The notes: generated by a model not told the origin, from the sequence alone. 51,093 bases of DNA from Persephonella sp. (GCA_003978485.1 QNZF01000025.1:1-51093), one strand, 5' to 3'. Shown: positions 9,043-17,282, numbered from the stretch's first letter. A program made the numbers and translations.

Positions 9043-10173
9043 ATGGCAAGGTATATAAGATTTTTACTCTTAATTTTTCCTATATATTTTTTAGTTAGTT
9101 GTTCAGGAAGTAAATACGCATACGAAAAGGGAAATCTTTCATTGAAGGAGTTAGAAACGGTAGTTAGTAATGTTAGTATAGACAGATATTCATACTTATT
9201 GGGAGATATAAAAGAAAAAAAGGGAAATGATGGAATTTATGAAGTAAAGATACTATGTAAAACATTCTGTCCAAATTCTGAAACAGCATTAAATCAATTT
9301 GTAAAAAAGTTTTATAAAATATACTGTGTCTACGGAGACGGTAAACCTATAACTAAGGAAGAAATAGTTAAACTACCTGAAAAGATAAAAAAAGAAGAAG
9401 ATTATTGGAAAGCTATAATATTTAAGCTCCAAAATTTAAAACTGCCTGAGTATTATAAAAACAAGTATATAGAGAAAGCTAAAAAGAGAGAATTACCTAT
9501 CCTTTTACCTATATCTAGAATTTATCAAGTTTATACACCTGTAAACTGCTCTATAGTTAAGAGAAATCTAATATTCTTTGTAAAACCTGCAGAGATAGAT
9601 AAAGAAACTTACGATGAATATATTAATATTAATTATATAAAAACCTATGAAGTTATTGACGCATACGCAGAGAAGTTAGTTAAAAAGATTGAAGAGGAGA
9701 TAAAGAAACAGATTGAAAAGGACAAGAGAACATTTGTTTGGGTATCTACAGAGTATGATTATGTAAAAGATGGATTGGTTTTAAAACATTTTTTAGCAAA
9801 ACCTGAGATGGAAAGGATAAGTATAGAGTTTACTTTGGAAAATCCTACAAATGAGAAAAAAATCTTTAATCTTACAGACTTAATGTTCGAAAAGGACGGT
9901 CAGACCTATCCTGTAGTATATCTGGATGAAAATGGAGAGATAAAAGGAGTAAGTTTAAAAGGTGGATGTAAGTATATAGGTAATAATAAGATAGAGATAG
10001 AACCTTATAAAAAATGTTTTATCCAATACGGCGGTAAACTTTGGGCTAAAGGTGTAATTATTCCGGGGGTGAAGGATTTAGACGGAGGGATTTTAAAAAT
10101 AAGTGGTTATAATATTGGTTTAAGAAAGAAAAGTATGTATTATTTAAAATCGGCAGGTATTTATTGGAAATAA
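9043..10173 (+). CDS. Predicted lipoprotein of unknown function
   Basis: A 376-residue protein with a type II signal peptide: a basic start, a hydrophobic stretch and the lipobox LVSC (Cys20), so the mature protein should be membrane-anchored. The mature part is charged and lysine/glutamate rich. Four further cysteines occur before residue 180 (84, 88, 104, 171), and a helix near 205-230 is followed by a beta-rich C-terminal half. No catalytic motif or known domain is recognised. SD AAGGAG lies seven bases before the ATG. It stands upstream of a toxin-antitoxin pair and an outer-membrane barrel gene in an accessory-looking stretch. Confidence 0.8.
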   Translation: MARYIRFLLLIFPIYFLVSCSGSKYAYEKGNLSLKELETVVSNVSIDRYSYLLGDIKEKKGNDGIYEVKILCKTFCPNSETALNQFVKKFYKIYCVYGDGKPITKEEIVKLPEKIKKEEDYWKAIIFKLQNLKLPEYYKNKYIEKAKKRELPILLPISRIYQVYTPVNCSIVKRNLIFFVKPAEIDKETYDEYININYIKTYEVIDAYAEKLVKKIEEEIKKQIEKDKRTFVWVSTEYDYVKDGLVLKHFLAKPEMERISIEFTLENPTNEKKIFNLTDLMFEKDGQTYPVVYLDENGEIKGVSLKGGCKYIGNNKIEIEPYKKCFIQYGGKLWAKGVIIPGVKDLDGGILKISGYNIGLRKKSMYYLKSAGIYWK

Positions 10174-10195
10174 TTTTTTATAGAGGTGTTATATT

Positions 10196-10390
10196 ATGAA
10201 GGAAATTGATTTAAGTATTTTACCTGAAGAAGCTCAAAAAGAATTAATAGAGTTTTACGAATACTTGGTTGAAAAATATAAAAGAAAAGGTCAAATTAAT
10301 GAATATAATACAAAGATTATAGAGAAACTGCTTCCAAAGTCAGTTGGAAGCTTTGAGCCGATAAAACGAGAGGATTTGTATGGCAGATAA
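10196..10390 (+). CDS. Putative antitoxin of a VapBC-type pair (DUF2281-like)
   Basis: A 64-residue charged protein. It begins with a segment like DUF2281 antitoxins (LPEEAQKELIEFYEYLVEKYK) and ends in a flexible, charged tail (SVGSFEPIKREDLYGR) of the kind that binds a PIN toxin. It overlaps the PIN-domain gene by 11 bp, which supports coupled translation of antitoxin then toxin. GAGGTG precedes the ATG by seven bases. The family call is based on appearance and partner rather than a search. Confidence 0.7.
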   Translation: MKEIDLSILPEEAQKELIEFYEYLVEKYKRKGQINEYNTKIIEKLLPKSVGSFEPIKREDLYGR

Positions 10391-10793
10391 AAATAGAATA
10401 TTTGTAGATACTAATATATGGTTATATGCCTTTATGGAAGGTAAAAGTGAAAAGGTTATAAAATCTCGCCAAATCTTATCAAAGGGAACAGTAATATTAA
10501 GTTCTCAAGTTTTAAATGAGATATGCATAAACTTAATAAAAAAGGCAAGATATACTGAAGAAAATTTACAGATATTAATTGTAAATATAAGTAATCATTT
10601 TAAAGTTGTTCCTGTTAACTCTGATACTATACTTCAAGCTTCTTTTATAAGAGAAAAGATGGATATTGATTATTGGGATAGTTTAATAATATCTTCTGCG
10701 TTAATTAACGATTGTAAAGTTTTATACAGTGATATACTTCCACATAACATAACGGTAGAGGGAAAACTTAAGATAATAAATCCTTTCGTTTAG
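10380..10793 (+). CDS. PIN-domain ribonuclease toxin (VapC-like)
   Basis: A 137-residue PIN domain. The acidic catalytic residues expected of VapC are visible: Asp10 in FVDTNIWLYA, Glu47 in VLNEICINL, Asp100 in DYWDSLIISSA and Asp118 in LYSDIL. VapC toxins are Mg2+-dependent RNases that often cut tRNA or rRNA and are held inactive by the antitoxin encoded just upstream (family knowledge). Length is normal and all four acids are present, so the toxin appears intact. Confidence 0.85.
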   Translation: MADKNRIFVDTNIWLYAFMEGKSEKVIKSRQILSKGTVILSSQVLNEICINLIKKARYTEENLQILIVNISNHFKVVPVNSDTILQASFIREKMDIDYWDSLIISSALINDCKVLYSDILPHNITVEGKLKIINPFV

Positions 10794-10892
10794 CTTTGAT
10801 TATATAGTTATAATAATCATCTTTTCTATCAATAAAATAATTTCTGTTATATAATCTTTAATCAGTAATAAAGTAAGAAGGGGCAAAACATA

Positions 10893-11762
10893 ATGAAAAA
10901 ATATATCCTTTCATTCTTAACGGCTACATCTTTAGCAACATTAGTTTATGCAACACCTATTAAATACTCAGCTTCAGTGTATGGAACAGGCTTAAGCTAT
11001 GATAAGTCTTTAATAAAGGATAACGGTTATGTTGTAGGTGTTTACGGATATATGGGCATAGGCTACTACCATTCCTTAGAAATAGGATTAGATTACACAC
11101 ATATAAACTATAAAAATAATAATCCAGATTTAGACCAGACAGATTTGACGTTTGTATACACTAATTATTACTTTACTAAAACAAAATTAAGAATGGGTTT
11201 CCATTATATAGACAGTGATGATAAGCTATCAGACGGTGGGTACACTGTAATACTAGGTGCTTACAGATATGAACCTTACAAGTGGAATATAGGAACAGAT
11301 TTATTTTACTCACATTACAACGATTATATAAATCTTAATGGCTCTAAAGGGTTAGACGTTTATCAGATAACACCAAGAATAGGATTTTATTTTGGAAATT
11401 ATTATAAATATGGTAGCTTTTATGCAGAGTTATCAGGTACTTATATAAATCATTCTGATGATGTAGGTTTTGGGAAAAGCTTTTCATCTGTTGAAGGTAG
11501 CTTAAGTTATTTTATAAAAAATTACTCTTTTACTCTATCAGCTTGGAGTGGTGAACGGAGTTTTATGGTAGATAAAGGTGGTTTTGTTGTTTTCAATCTT
11601 AGGGAAAAATATAAATATGGTGTATCTCTAAAAGGTGGAATGTCTTTAAATAAAAATCTAGGATTATCAGCATCTGTTGATTACCAAAAATTTGAGGAGA
11701 TAGGAAATCCTAATGATGTTAAAATTCTTACTTATATGGTTAACTTAGGATATTCATTTTAA
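10893..11762 (+). CDS. Predicted outer-membrane beta-barrel protein
   Basis: A 289-residue protein with a classical signal peptide (MKKYILSFLTATSLATLVYA). The mature sequence is dominated by alternating aromatic/hydrophobic strands rich in Tyr and Gly and ends in a terminal Phe (VNLGYSF), the usual outer-membrane barrel signature. About 12-14 strands are plausible, but the substrate is unknown. SD AGAAGGGG precedes the ATG, and a perfect TATAAT lies at 10850-10855 without a clear -35. It is followed 13 bp later by a TPR protein gene, so the two may form a unit. Confidence 0.75.
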   Translation: MKKYILSFLTATSLATLVYATPIKYSASVYGTGLSYDKSLIKDNGYVVGVYGYMGIGYYHSLEIGLDYTHINYKNNNPDLDQTDLTFVYTNYYFTKTKLRMGFHYIDSDDKLSDGGYTVILGAYRYEPYKWNIGTDLFYSHYNDYINLNGSKGLDVYQITPRIGFYFGNYYKYGSFYAELSGTYINHSDDVGFGKSFSSVEGSLSYFIKNYSFTLSAWSGERSFMVDKGGFVVFNLREKYKYGVSLKGGMSLNKNLGLSASVDYQKFEEIGNPNDVKILTYMVNLGYSF

Positions 11763-11775
11763 AAATTGAAATGTT

Positions 11776-12411
11776 ATGAGAAAAAAGCTTATTTTTTTTC
11801 TCTTTCTTTTTATATATTTAATAACTTCAAAATCCTTCGCTATTACATTTCAAGATATAAAAAATGCTTATTATAATTCCTATAAGTATGAAATGGCAGG
11901 TAATTATAAAGATGCTATTCGCTCATTGATGATTGTTTACTCAAACTATCCTAATGGTTATACTGTAAACCTAAGATTAGGATGGTTATATTACCTAAAC
12001 AAAAATTATTCAAACTCAACATTCCATTATAAAAAAGCTCTTCAAGTTATACCTTACTCAATAGAGGCAAAGTTAGGGCTAACTTTACCACTTTTAGCAC
12101 AAGGGAAGTATAGTTCTGTAGAGAATATATGCTACCAAATACTAAACCAAGATTTTTACAATTACTTTGGGAATTTAAGATTAGTTTATGTTTTAAAATT
12201 AGAGGGTAAATACGATTTAGCGGAAAAGATAATAAATAAGATGTTATACATATATCCAACAGATACTAAATTTTTAATTGAGTTAGGCATCATTAAATTT
12301 AAAACAGGTAAATTAAAAGATGCAAAAAAAATTTTCAATGATGTTTTAATTTTAGACCCAGAAAATATAACTGCAAAAAGTTATTTAGAAAAAATACAAA
12401 AAAAACGTTAA
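11776..12411 (+). CDS. Secreted TPR-repeat protein
   Basis: A 211-residue protein with a signal peptide (hydrophobic core at residues 5-18, probable cleavage after SFA) followed by about four tetratricopeptide repeats. Examples are YTVNLRLGWLYYLNKNYSNS and TKFLIELGIIKFKTGKLKDA, with the terminal ILDPENITAKSYLEKIQ. TPRs mediate protein-protein contacts, here presumably in the periplasm. It directly follows the outer-membrane barrel gene and may work with it (inference). Its TAA overlaps the stop codon of the convergent CvpA gene. Confidence 0.8.
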   Translation: MRKKLIFFLFLFIYLITSKSFAITFQDIKNAYYNSYKYEMAGNYKDAIRSLMIVYSNYPNGYTVNLRLGWLYYLNKNYSNSTFHYKKALQVIPYSIEAKLGLTLPLLAQGKYSSVENICYQILNQDFYNYFGNLRLVYVLKLEGKYDLAEKIINKMLYIYPTDTKFLIELGIIKFKTGKLKDAKKIFNDVLILDPENITAKSYLEKIQKKR

Positions 12412-12860
12412 CTACCGTAAGGAGCTTTTACCAAATCCCTTAATAAGGTTATTATATCAGACTGTGAAGTTAACTCGTTTAAAATCTCATATTCTGATGA
12501 ATATTTAACTAAGGCAAACAGTATAAAAATATATATAACTATTCCTAAAAAACCACCTATAATTCTGTCTATGAACCTAAATTTAGGATTTTCTTCTACC
12601 TTATCTTTTACAAGTATTTTTACTGTCAATGATATAAAGAAGAAAATAAGAAATATAACAAATGCGGTAAGTATCTCAACAATAGTTGTATTAAGTTTTA
12701 GATAACCATTTATAAAATGGGCTATCGGTTTAAAAAATAACATAGACATATATATTCCTAAGATAATACCTATAAATCTAACAATATTTGCAAAAAGTCC
12801 ATAATAAAAACCAAAAATAAGTAAATATACAAAAAGAAGAATTAAAATAAAATCTAACAT
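12408..12860 (-). CDS. CvpA family membrane protein
   Basis: A 150-residue protein with four predicted transmembrane helices. It carries the CvpA-type pattern FGFYYGLFANIVRFIGIILGIYMS in the first hairpin and a glycine-rich IGGFLGIVIYIFIL near residue 102. CvpA was named for colicin V production but is widespread and of unclear biochemical role. It lies 54 bp downstream of the YqeY gene on the same strand. Its TAA shares three bases with the stop codon of the convergent TPR gene. Confidence 0.8.
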   Translation of the reverse strand: MLDFILILLFVYLLIFGFYYGLFANIVRFIGIILGIYMSMLFFKPIAHFINGYLKLNTTIVEILTAFVIFLIFFFISLTVKILVKDKVEENPKFRFIDRIIGGFLGIVIYIFILFALVKYSSEYEILNELTSQSDIITLLRDLVKAPYGS

Positions 12861-12914
12861 CTTCTATCCTTTTTATACTAAAGTTTAATCATTTTCAATT
12901 ATCTGCCAAAATTT

Positions 12915-13364
12915 TTATGTTTCAAGCCTTTTCCTAACAATTTCACTGACAACTTTTCCATCAGCTCTACCTTTAACTCTATCTAAAACGACTTTCATTA
13001 CCTTTCCCATATCTTTTAAAGAAGTTGCTCCAACTTCATTTATACACTCATCTACAATTTTTTCCAATTCTTCCTTTGAAAACTGTTTAGGTAAAAATTC
13101 TAAAACAATATTAAGTTCCTTCTCTTCTTTTTCAACTAAATCCTGTCTATTTGCTTTTTTATACTGTTCAATTGCATCTTTTCTCTGTTTAGCATACCTC
13201 TGTATTATTTTAATAATATCGTCATCTGTTAATTCTCTTTTTTTATCAATTTGTTCCTTTTTTATTTCAGAAATTAACATTCTTATAACAGATAATCTCT
13301 CTTTATTCTTTGATTTTAAAGCTTCTTTCATTTCATTTTGAAGTCTATTTAAAAGCTCAGACAT
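12915..13364 (-). CDS. GatB/YqeY domain protein
   Basis: A 149-residue YqeY-type protein: helical N-terminal half (LLNRLQNEMKEALKSKNKERLSVIRMLISEIK) and C-terminal domain ending MKVVLDRVKGRADGKVVSEIVRKRL, homologous to the tRNA-binding tail of GatB. Stand-alone YqeY proteins are thought to assist amidotransferase or tRNA handling, but the role is not settled. An AAAGGAGG SD precedes the ATG. It sits just downstream of the tRNA cluster and is probably expressed separately from it, with the repeat block in between. Confidence 0.92.
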   Translation of the reverse strand: MSELLNRLQNEMKEALKSKNKERLSVIRMLISEIKKEQIDKKRELTDDDIIKIIQRYAKQRKDAIEQYKKANRQDLVEKEEKELNIVLEFLPKQFSKEELEKIVDECINEVGATSLKDMGKVMKVVLDRVKGRADGKVVSEIVRKRLET

Positions 13365-13498
13365 ATTAAAACCTCCTTTTCTAAAATATAATTGAGAATA
13401 ATTATAACAATATTAAAATTCTAACTAAGGTCATTAATTTATATTTCTCATTACTTCTAATCTAAATCTAAATTTAAAAGATATGTAAGATTAATAAA

Positions 13499-13752
13499 GT
13501 TAAATTAACATAAACCCGGAAATTATCTAAGTGTTAATTTAATTAGACGTAATTTTATAACTTTTTGACTTTATCTAACTATCACTTCAGTTAAAATTCT
13601 TTATATTAGTCTAGAATAAATTAACTGAACTTAATTTCCGAGTTAGTATTAAATCAACAATTGAAGAATAATCCTAATAATATCAAAGCTGTTAACTAAA
13701 GAGCTTAATTATAGAGGCTTGTAAATTTTTAAAGATTAAGTGTTGATTTAAC
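13499..13752. repeat. Block of imperfect inverted repeats, possible MITE-like element
   Basis: This 418-bp gap between the YqeY gene and tRNA-Glu holds no gene but is strongly structured. The ends are GTTAAATTAACA (13499-13510) and TGTTGATTTAAC (13741-13752), a 12-bp inverted pair with one mismatch; a direct copy lies at 13648-13659. Inside, 13499-13565 and the reverse complement of 13595-13658 align along their length. The exact blocks are CGGAAATTA (13517-13525 with 13632-13640), GTTAATTTA and TAGAC. TAAGTGTTRATTTA occurs at 13528-13541 and 13737-13750. No clear target-site duplication is seen. It may be a miniature element or a large hairpin RNA. Confidence 0.5.
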
Positions 13753-13782
13753 AAAAAGATAAATAAGAAGTAATTTTATTTA

Positions 13783-13857
<75 letters not shown>

Positions 13858-13862
13858 AGTAG

Positions 13863-13942
13863 TGAGCCGTCCGGGGGTCGAACCCGGGACCACCGGTTTA
13901 AAAGACCGGTGCTCTACCAACTGAGCACTGAGCTAACGGCTC
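13863..13942 (-). tRNA. tRNA-Lys (UUU) with a 7-nt duplication in the D-arm
   Basis: Acceptor GAGCCGT pairs with ACGGCTC, anticodon arm CCGGT-CTTTTAA-ACCGG gives UUU, and the T-arm and discriminator A are normal. The gene is 80 nt before CCA instead of 73 because GCTCAGT occurs twice in tandem before TGGTAGAGC. The D-stem can pair GAGC with either GCTC copy, giving a 15-nt D-loop or a 9-nt acceptor/D-stem joint. CCA is not encoded. It lies between tRNA-Leu and tRNA-Glu. Confidence 0.9.
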
Positions 13943-13955
13943 AAAATATTATTAG

Positions 13956-14042
13956 TGGTGCGAGAGGCGGGAGTCGAACCCGCACGGCCATTCGGCCAAG
14001 GGATTTTAAGTCCCTCGCGTCTGCCAGTTCCGCCACTCTCGC
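13956..14042 (-). tRNA. tRNA-Leu (UAA), CCA encoded
   Basis: Class II tRNA on the minus strand. Acceptor GCGAGAG pairs with CTCTCGC, the anticodon arm AGGGA-CTTAAAA-TCCCT gives UAA, and the variable arm is long (TTGGCCGAATGGCCG). The discriminator is A, followed by an encoded CCA at 13956-13958, unlike its three neighbours in the cluster. Confidence 0.96.
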
Positions 14043-14090
14043 AAAGCACTAGCTATTTTAACAAACTTTTTATCTAATTTCAACATTTAA

Positions 14091-14179
14091 CGGAGAGGGA
14101 GGGATTCGAACCCTCGGAGCGGGGTAAACCGCTCAACTCCTTAGCAGGGAGCCGCCTTCGACCGCTCGGCCACCTCTCC
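14091..14179 (-). tRNA. tRNA-Ser (GCU)
   Basis: Class II tRNA: acceptor GGAGAGG pairs with CCTCTCC, the anticodon loop CTGCTAA gives GCU, and there is a long paired variable arm (GAGCGG...CCGCTC). The discriminator is G and CCA is not encoded. It is the first gene of the tRNA operon, close to its promoter. Confidence 0.96.
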
Positions 14180-14190
14180 AAGCTTATATA

Positions 14191-14219
14191 AATATATATT
14201 AAATACCATTTTATCTCAA
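14191..14219 (-). promoter_or_regulatory. Promoter of the tRNA-Ser-Leu-Lys-Glu operon
   Basis: On the minus strand, -35 TTGAGA (14214-14219) and -10 TATATT (14191-14196) are separated by exactly 17 bp. The -10 lies 11 nt before the tRNA-Ser 5' end, so the primary transcript would have almost no leader. It matches a sigma-70-type consensus well. Confidence 0.65.
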
Positions 14220-14305
14220 GTGTTTTTTCCTTATCAATAAAATTAATTTCATTATTGGCAATAACATTTATAACCTATTCTTTATCATAGAAATATAAAT
14301 AAAAT

Positions 14306-14334
14306 TTGACAATATTTTACTAAAGTTATATATT
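14306..14334 (+). promoter_or_regulatory. Promoter of the dnaJ-hspR operon
   Basis: A perfect -35 TTGACA (14306-14311), a 17-bp spacer and -10 TATATT (14329-14334) stand about 50 bp before the dnaJ start. The complete HAIR operator normally used by HspR (paired CTTGAGT/ACTCAAG) is not seen. Only a CTCAAGT half-site at 14215-14221 is present, and it belongs to the divergent tRNA promoter. Confidence 0.7.
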
Positions 14335-14382
14335 AAATTTTGCTAAAAATCTTAAAAAACAACTTTCGCAAAGAGGTATATA

Positions 14383-15534
14383 ATGCCAACTAAAAAGGAT
14401 TATTACGAAATACTTGGGGTTAGTAGAAACGCTACACAGGAAGAGATAAAAAAGGCTTACCGTAGATTAGCAAGGAAGTATCATCCAGATTTAAACCCCG
14501 GAAATAAAGAAGCAGAAGAAAAATTTAAAGAAATAAGTGAAGCTTATCAAGTTTTATCTGACCCAGAAAAAAGAAAAATGTATGATACCTTTGGTCATGC
14601 CGCTTTTGGTGGTGAAAGTGAAGATTTTGGAGGAACCGGTTTTGGAGGTTTTGGAAAAGGGGGATTTGGTATAAATATAGATGATATTTTAAGGGATTTA
14701 TTTGAATTTAGGGATATAGAAGACATATTCGGTAGAAGAACACAAAGGGAAAGTGGTAGAAGAAAAGAGTATAGGGCAGAAAGAGGAGAAGATATATATC
14801 AAACCGTATCAATATCTTTAGAAGATGCTTATAAAGGAACTACTTTATCTATAGAAGTTCCTAGATATGTTATTTGTGATAAATGTGCTGGTACAGGTGT
14901 AAAACCGGGAAGTACACCGAGAGCATGTCCAACCTGTGGAGGAACAGGTCAGGTAACGTATAGACAAGGTTTTATTCATATTACCCAAATCTGTCCAAAA
15001 TGTAATGGAACAGGTGTTATAAGTGAACCTTGTGATAAATGTAATGGTAGAGGTTTAGTTTTAAAAACTGAAACTGTAAAAATAAGAATACCACCGGGGG
15101 TTGACAATGGAACAAAATTGAGAGTTCCCGGTAAAGGTCATAGTGGTAGGTTTGGAGGAAAAAATGGTGACTTATGGATAATAGTAAATATAAAACCTCA
15201 TAATCTGTTTGAGAGAAAAGGAGATAATTTATATATAAAAGCTAATATTACAGTTGCAGAGGCTATAAAGGGAACAAAGTTAGAAATACCCCTTTTAGAT
15301 GGCGGATATACTGAAGTTGATGTTAAACCGGGAACTCAAAGTGGAGATATTATTAGAGTTTACGGTAAAGGTATGCCAAAACTAAAATCTAGCGGTTATG
15401 GAGATTTAATGGTTGTCATAAATGTTAAAATACCTTCCATTTATGAATTATCAAGAACTGGAAAAAAAGCAGTTGAAGAATTAGAAAAAGAATTATCTAT
15501 ATCTAATAGGTTTGAAAAACCTGAAAATAAATAA
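14383..15534 (+). CDS. dnaJ: Chaperone protein DnaJ
   Basis: A 383-residue type I J-protein: J-domain with the HPD motif (about 34-36), Gly/Phe linker ([14 protein letters not shown]), four CxxCxGxG zinc repeats ([32 protein letters not shown], about 165-225), and a C-terminal substrate-binding region. It stimulates DnaK ATPase during folding of stressed proteins. The ATG follows AAGAGG. It heads a cluster with hspR (8 bp downstream), a common heat-shock arrangement, although dnaK and grpE are not here. Confidence 0.98.
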   Translation: MPTKKDYYEILGVSRNATQEEIKKAYRRLARKYHPDLNPGNKEAEEKFKEISEAYQVLSDPEKRKMYDTFGHAAFGGESEDFGGTGFGGFGKGGFGINIDDILRDLFEFRDIEDIFGRRTQRESGRRKEYRAERGEDIYQTVSISLEDAYKGTTLSIEVPRYVICDKCAGTGVKPGSTPRACPTCGGTGQVTYRQGFIHITQICPKCNGTGVISEPCDKCNGRGLVLKTETVKIRIPPGVDNGTKLRVPGKGHSGRFGGKNGDLWIIVNIKPHNLFERKGDNLYIKANITVAEAIKGTKLEIPLLDGGYTEVDVKPGTQSGDIIRVYGKGMPKLKSSGYGDLMVVINVKIPSIYELSRTGKKAVEELEKELSISNRFEKPENK

Positions 15535-15542
15535 TTGAAGAG

Positions 15543-15980
15543 GTGGGAAGTATGAAGGAAAGGAAAAAGGATAAAAAAGAGCCTTTATATATGATAGGTG
15601 CAGTTTCTAGGATGTTTAATATACATCCACAAACTTTAAGGCTTTATGAAAGGGAAGGTTTATTAACACCATCTAGAACAGAGGGAAAGACAAGATTATA
15701 TTCTCAGGAAGATATAGAAAAACTTGAGTTTATACTGTTTTTAACTAGGGAATTGGGAATAAATTTAGCAGGTGTAGATGCAATACTAAGAATGAAAGAA
15801 CAAATGGAACAGATGCAAAAACAGATAGAGTATTTACTTGAGTTTATAAGAGAAGAATTAATGAGAAGATACGCAGGAAATCCTGAAGAACAGAAAAATG
15901 CTTTAATGAGAATACCAAAGGTTGAAATAATAAAACTTGAAGAGTATATTTACACAAACTATAAAAAAGACGAGGAGTAA
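15543..15980 (+). CDS. hspR: MerR-family heat-shock repressor, HspR-like
   Basis: A 145-residue protein with a MerR winged helix near residues 16-55, containing MIGAVSRMFNIHPQTLRLYEREGLL and RLYSQEDIEKLEFI. A coiled-coil dimerisation helix follows (about 85-115). No metal- or ligand-binding cysteines are present, which fits HspR rather than metal-sensing MerR proteins. HspR represses dnaK/dnaJ/clpB operons in several lineages with DnaK as co-repressor (family knowledge). Its position right after dnaJ supports autoregulation. AGGTGGG SD. Confidence 0.88.
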   Translation: MGSMKERKKDKKEPLYMIGAVSRMFNIHPQTLRLYEREGLLTPSRTEGKTRLYSQEDIEKLEFILFLTRELGINLAGVDAILRMKEQMEQMQKQIEYLLEFIREELMRRYAGNPEEQKNALMRIPKVEIIKLEEYIYTNYKKDEE

Positions 15981-15992
15981 GGTAAAGATAAA

Positions 15993-16391
15993 ATGCTACA
16001 TTATCTAGAAGTTATAACCCAAAAGAGAACACATTTTGAAGATATTACAGATGCTATTAAAGAAATAGTAAAAGAGGAAGGAGTTAAAGACGGTATATGT
16101 TGTATTTACGTTCCGCACACAACAGCAGGAGTTTTTATTAATGAAAATGCAGACCCAGATGTAAAATGGGATATAGAACAGACTTTAGAAAAACTTGTTC
16201 CCTGGGTTGCCGATTACAAACATATAGAAGGTAATGCAGCGGCTCATATAAAATCAATATTAACAGGTAATTCTATTTTTATACCTATAAAGAATGGGAA
16301 GTTGTTATTGGGGACGTGGCAAGGTATATTCTTTGCAGAGTTTGATGGACCTAGAGATAGGAAGGTAATAGTTAAAATAATAGAAGGTTAA
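15993..16391 (+). CDS. YjbQ/UPF0047 family protein
   Basis: A 132-residue YjbQ-fold protein with the family motifs [21 protein letters not shown] (about 38-58), [13 protein letters not shown] and the C-terminal [15 protein letters not shown]. The conserved His and Asp residues form a putative metal site. E. coli YjbQ has weak thiamine-phosphate synthase activity, but the general role is unclear. It is 12 bp after hspR and 6 bp before the next gene, so it is probably part of the dnaJ operon. Confidence 0.88.
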   Translation: MLHYLEVITQKRTHFEDITDAIKEIVKEEGVKDGICCIYVPHTTAGVFINENADPDVKWDIEQTLEKLVPWVADYKHIEGNAAAHIKSILTGNSIFIPIKNGKLLLGTWQGIFFAEFDGPRDRKVIVKIIEG

Positions 16392-16397
16392 TCCAAA

Positions 16398-17282
16398 TTG
16401 AAAGTAAAAATAGCCCAAATTCAACATAGAGCATTTAAAAATCCAGAAGAAAACCATAGGAAAGTTTTAGAATTTATTGAGGAAGCAGGGAAAAAAGGAG
16501 TTAATATTGTTTCTACTCAAGAACTTTATAAAACTGAATACTTTTGTCAAGTGGAAGATTGGGAAAATTTTAAGTATGCAGAACCGATAAATGAAAATAA
16601 TCAAACTATAAAAGATTTATCTAAATTAGCTAAAAAATATAGATTGGTAATAATTGCTAGTCTTTTTGAAAAAAGGGCTAAAGGAGTTTATCATAATACA
16701 GCTGTTGTAATAGGAACAGATGGTCGCCTAATTGGTAAGTATAGAAAAATGCATATACCAGATGACCCTCATTTTTATGAAAAGTTTTATTTTACAGAGG
16801 GAGATTTAGGTTATCAGGTTTTCAAAACTGAGTATGGAAATATAGGAGTTTTAATATGTTGGGATCAGTGGTTTCCTGAAGCGGCAAGAATAATAGCCCT
16901 TAAGGGTGCAGATATGATTTTTTATCCTACAGCAATAGGTTGGTTACCTGAAGAAAAGAAAGAGTTTGGAGATAGTCAATATAATGCTTGGGAGACTGTT
17001 CAAAGGGGGCACGCTGTAGCTAACGGATGTTTTGTTATAACTACAAACAGAGTAGGGTTTGAAAAATCCCCAGATGGAAACAGTGGAATACAGTTTTGGG
17101 GACAGAGTTTTACAATAAACACTTATGGAGAGATTATAAATAAGGCTTCAGTAGATAGAGAAGAATTATTAATAACAGAGATAGATTTAAAAGAAATAGA
17201 AGAAACTAGAAAAGTATGGCCATTTTTTAGAGATAGGAGAGTTTGTTCTTATGAAGAAATAAAGAAAAAATGGATAGATTAA
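16398..17282 (+). CDS. aguB: Nitrilase-superfamily amidohydrolase, probable N-carbamoylputrescine amidase
   Basis: A 294-residue carbon-nitrogen hydrolase with the Glu-Lys-Cys triad: Glu42 in STQELYKTEYFCQ, Lys117 in YRKMHIPDDPHFYEK, and Cys154 in VLICWDQWFPEAARI. These sequence blocks match N-carbamoylputrescine amidases, which release putrescine, CO2 and ammonia in the agmatine route to polyamines. Thermophiles depend on polyamines, which fits. The start codon is TTG at 16398, 6 bp after the YjbQ gene. Substrate is inferred from motif similarity, and other nitrilase substrates are possible. No agmatine deiminase gene is beside it. Confidence 0.85.
   Translation: MKVKIAQIQHRAFKNPEENHRKVLEFIEEAGKKGVNIVSTQELYKTEYFCQVEDWENFKYAEPINENNQTIKDLSKLAKKYRLVIIASLFEKRAKGVYHNTAVVIGTDGRLIGKYRKMHIPDDPHFYEKFYFTEGDLGYQVFKTEYGNIGVLICWDQWFPEAARIIALKGADMIFYPTAIGWLPEEKKEFGDSQYNAWETVQRGHAVANGCFVITTNRVGFEKSPDGNSGIQFWGQSFTINTYGEIINKASVDREELLITEIDLKEIEETRKVWPFFRDRRVCSYEEIKKKWID

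Noticed and set aside
13499-13752. Repeats beside the tRNA cluster as a CRISPR array
   Set aside because: Copies are few, unevenly spaced, partly inverted and imperfect; there are no uniform spacers and no cas genes.
14215-14221. HAIR operator for HspR before dnaJ
   Set aside because: Only a CTCAAGT half-site is present, with no inverted partner at 7 bp, and it overlaps the tRNA promoter instead.
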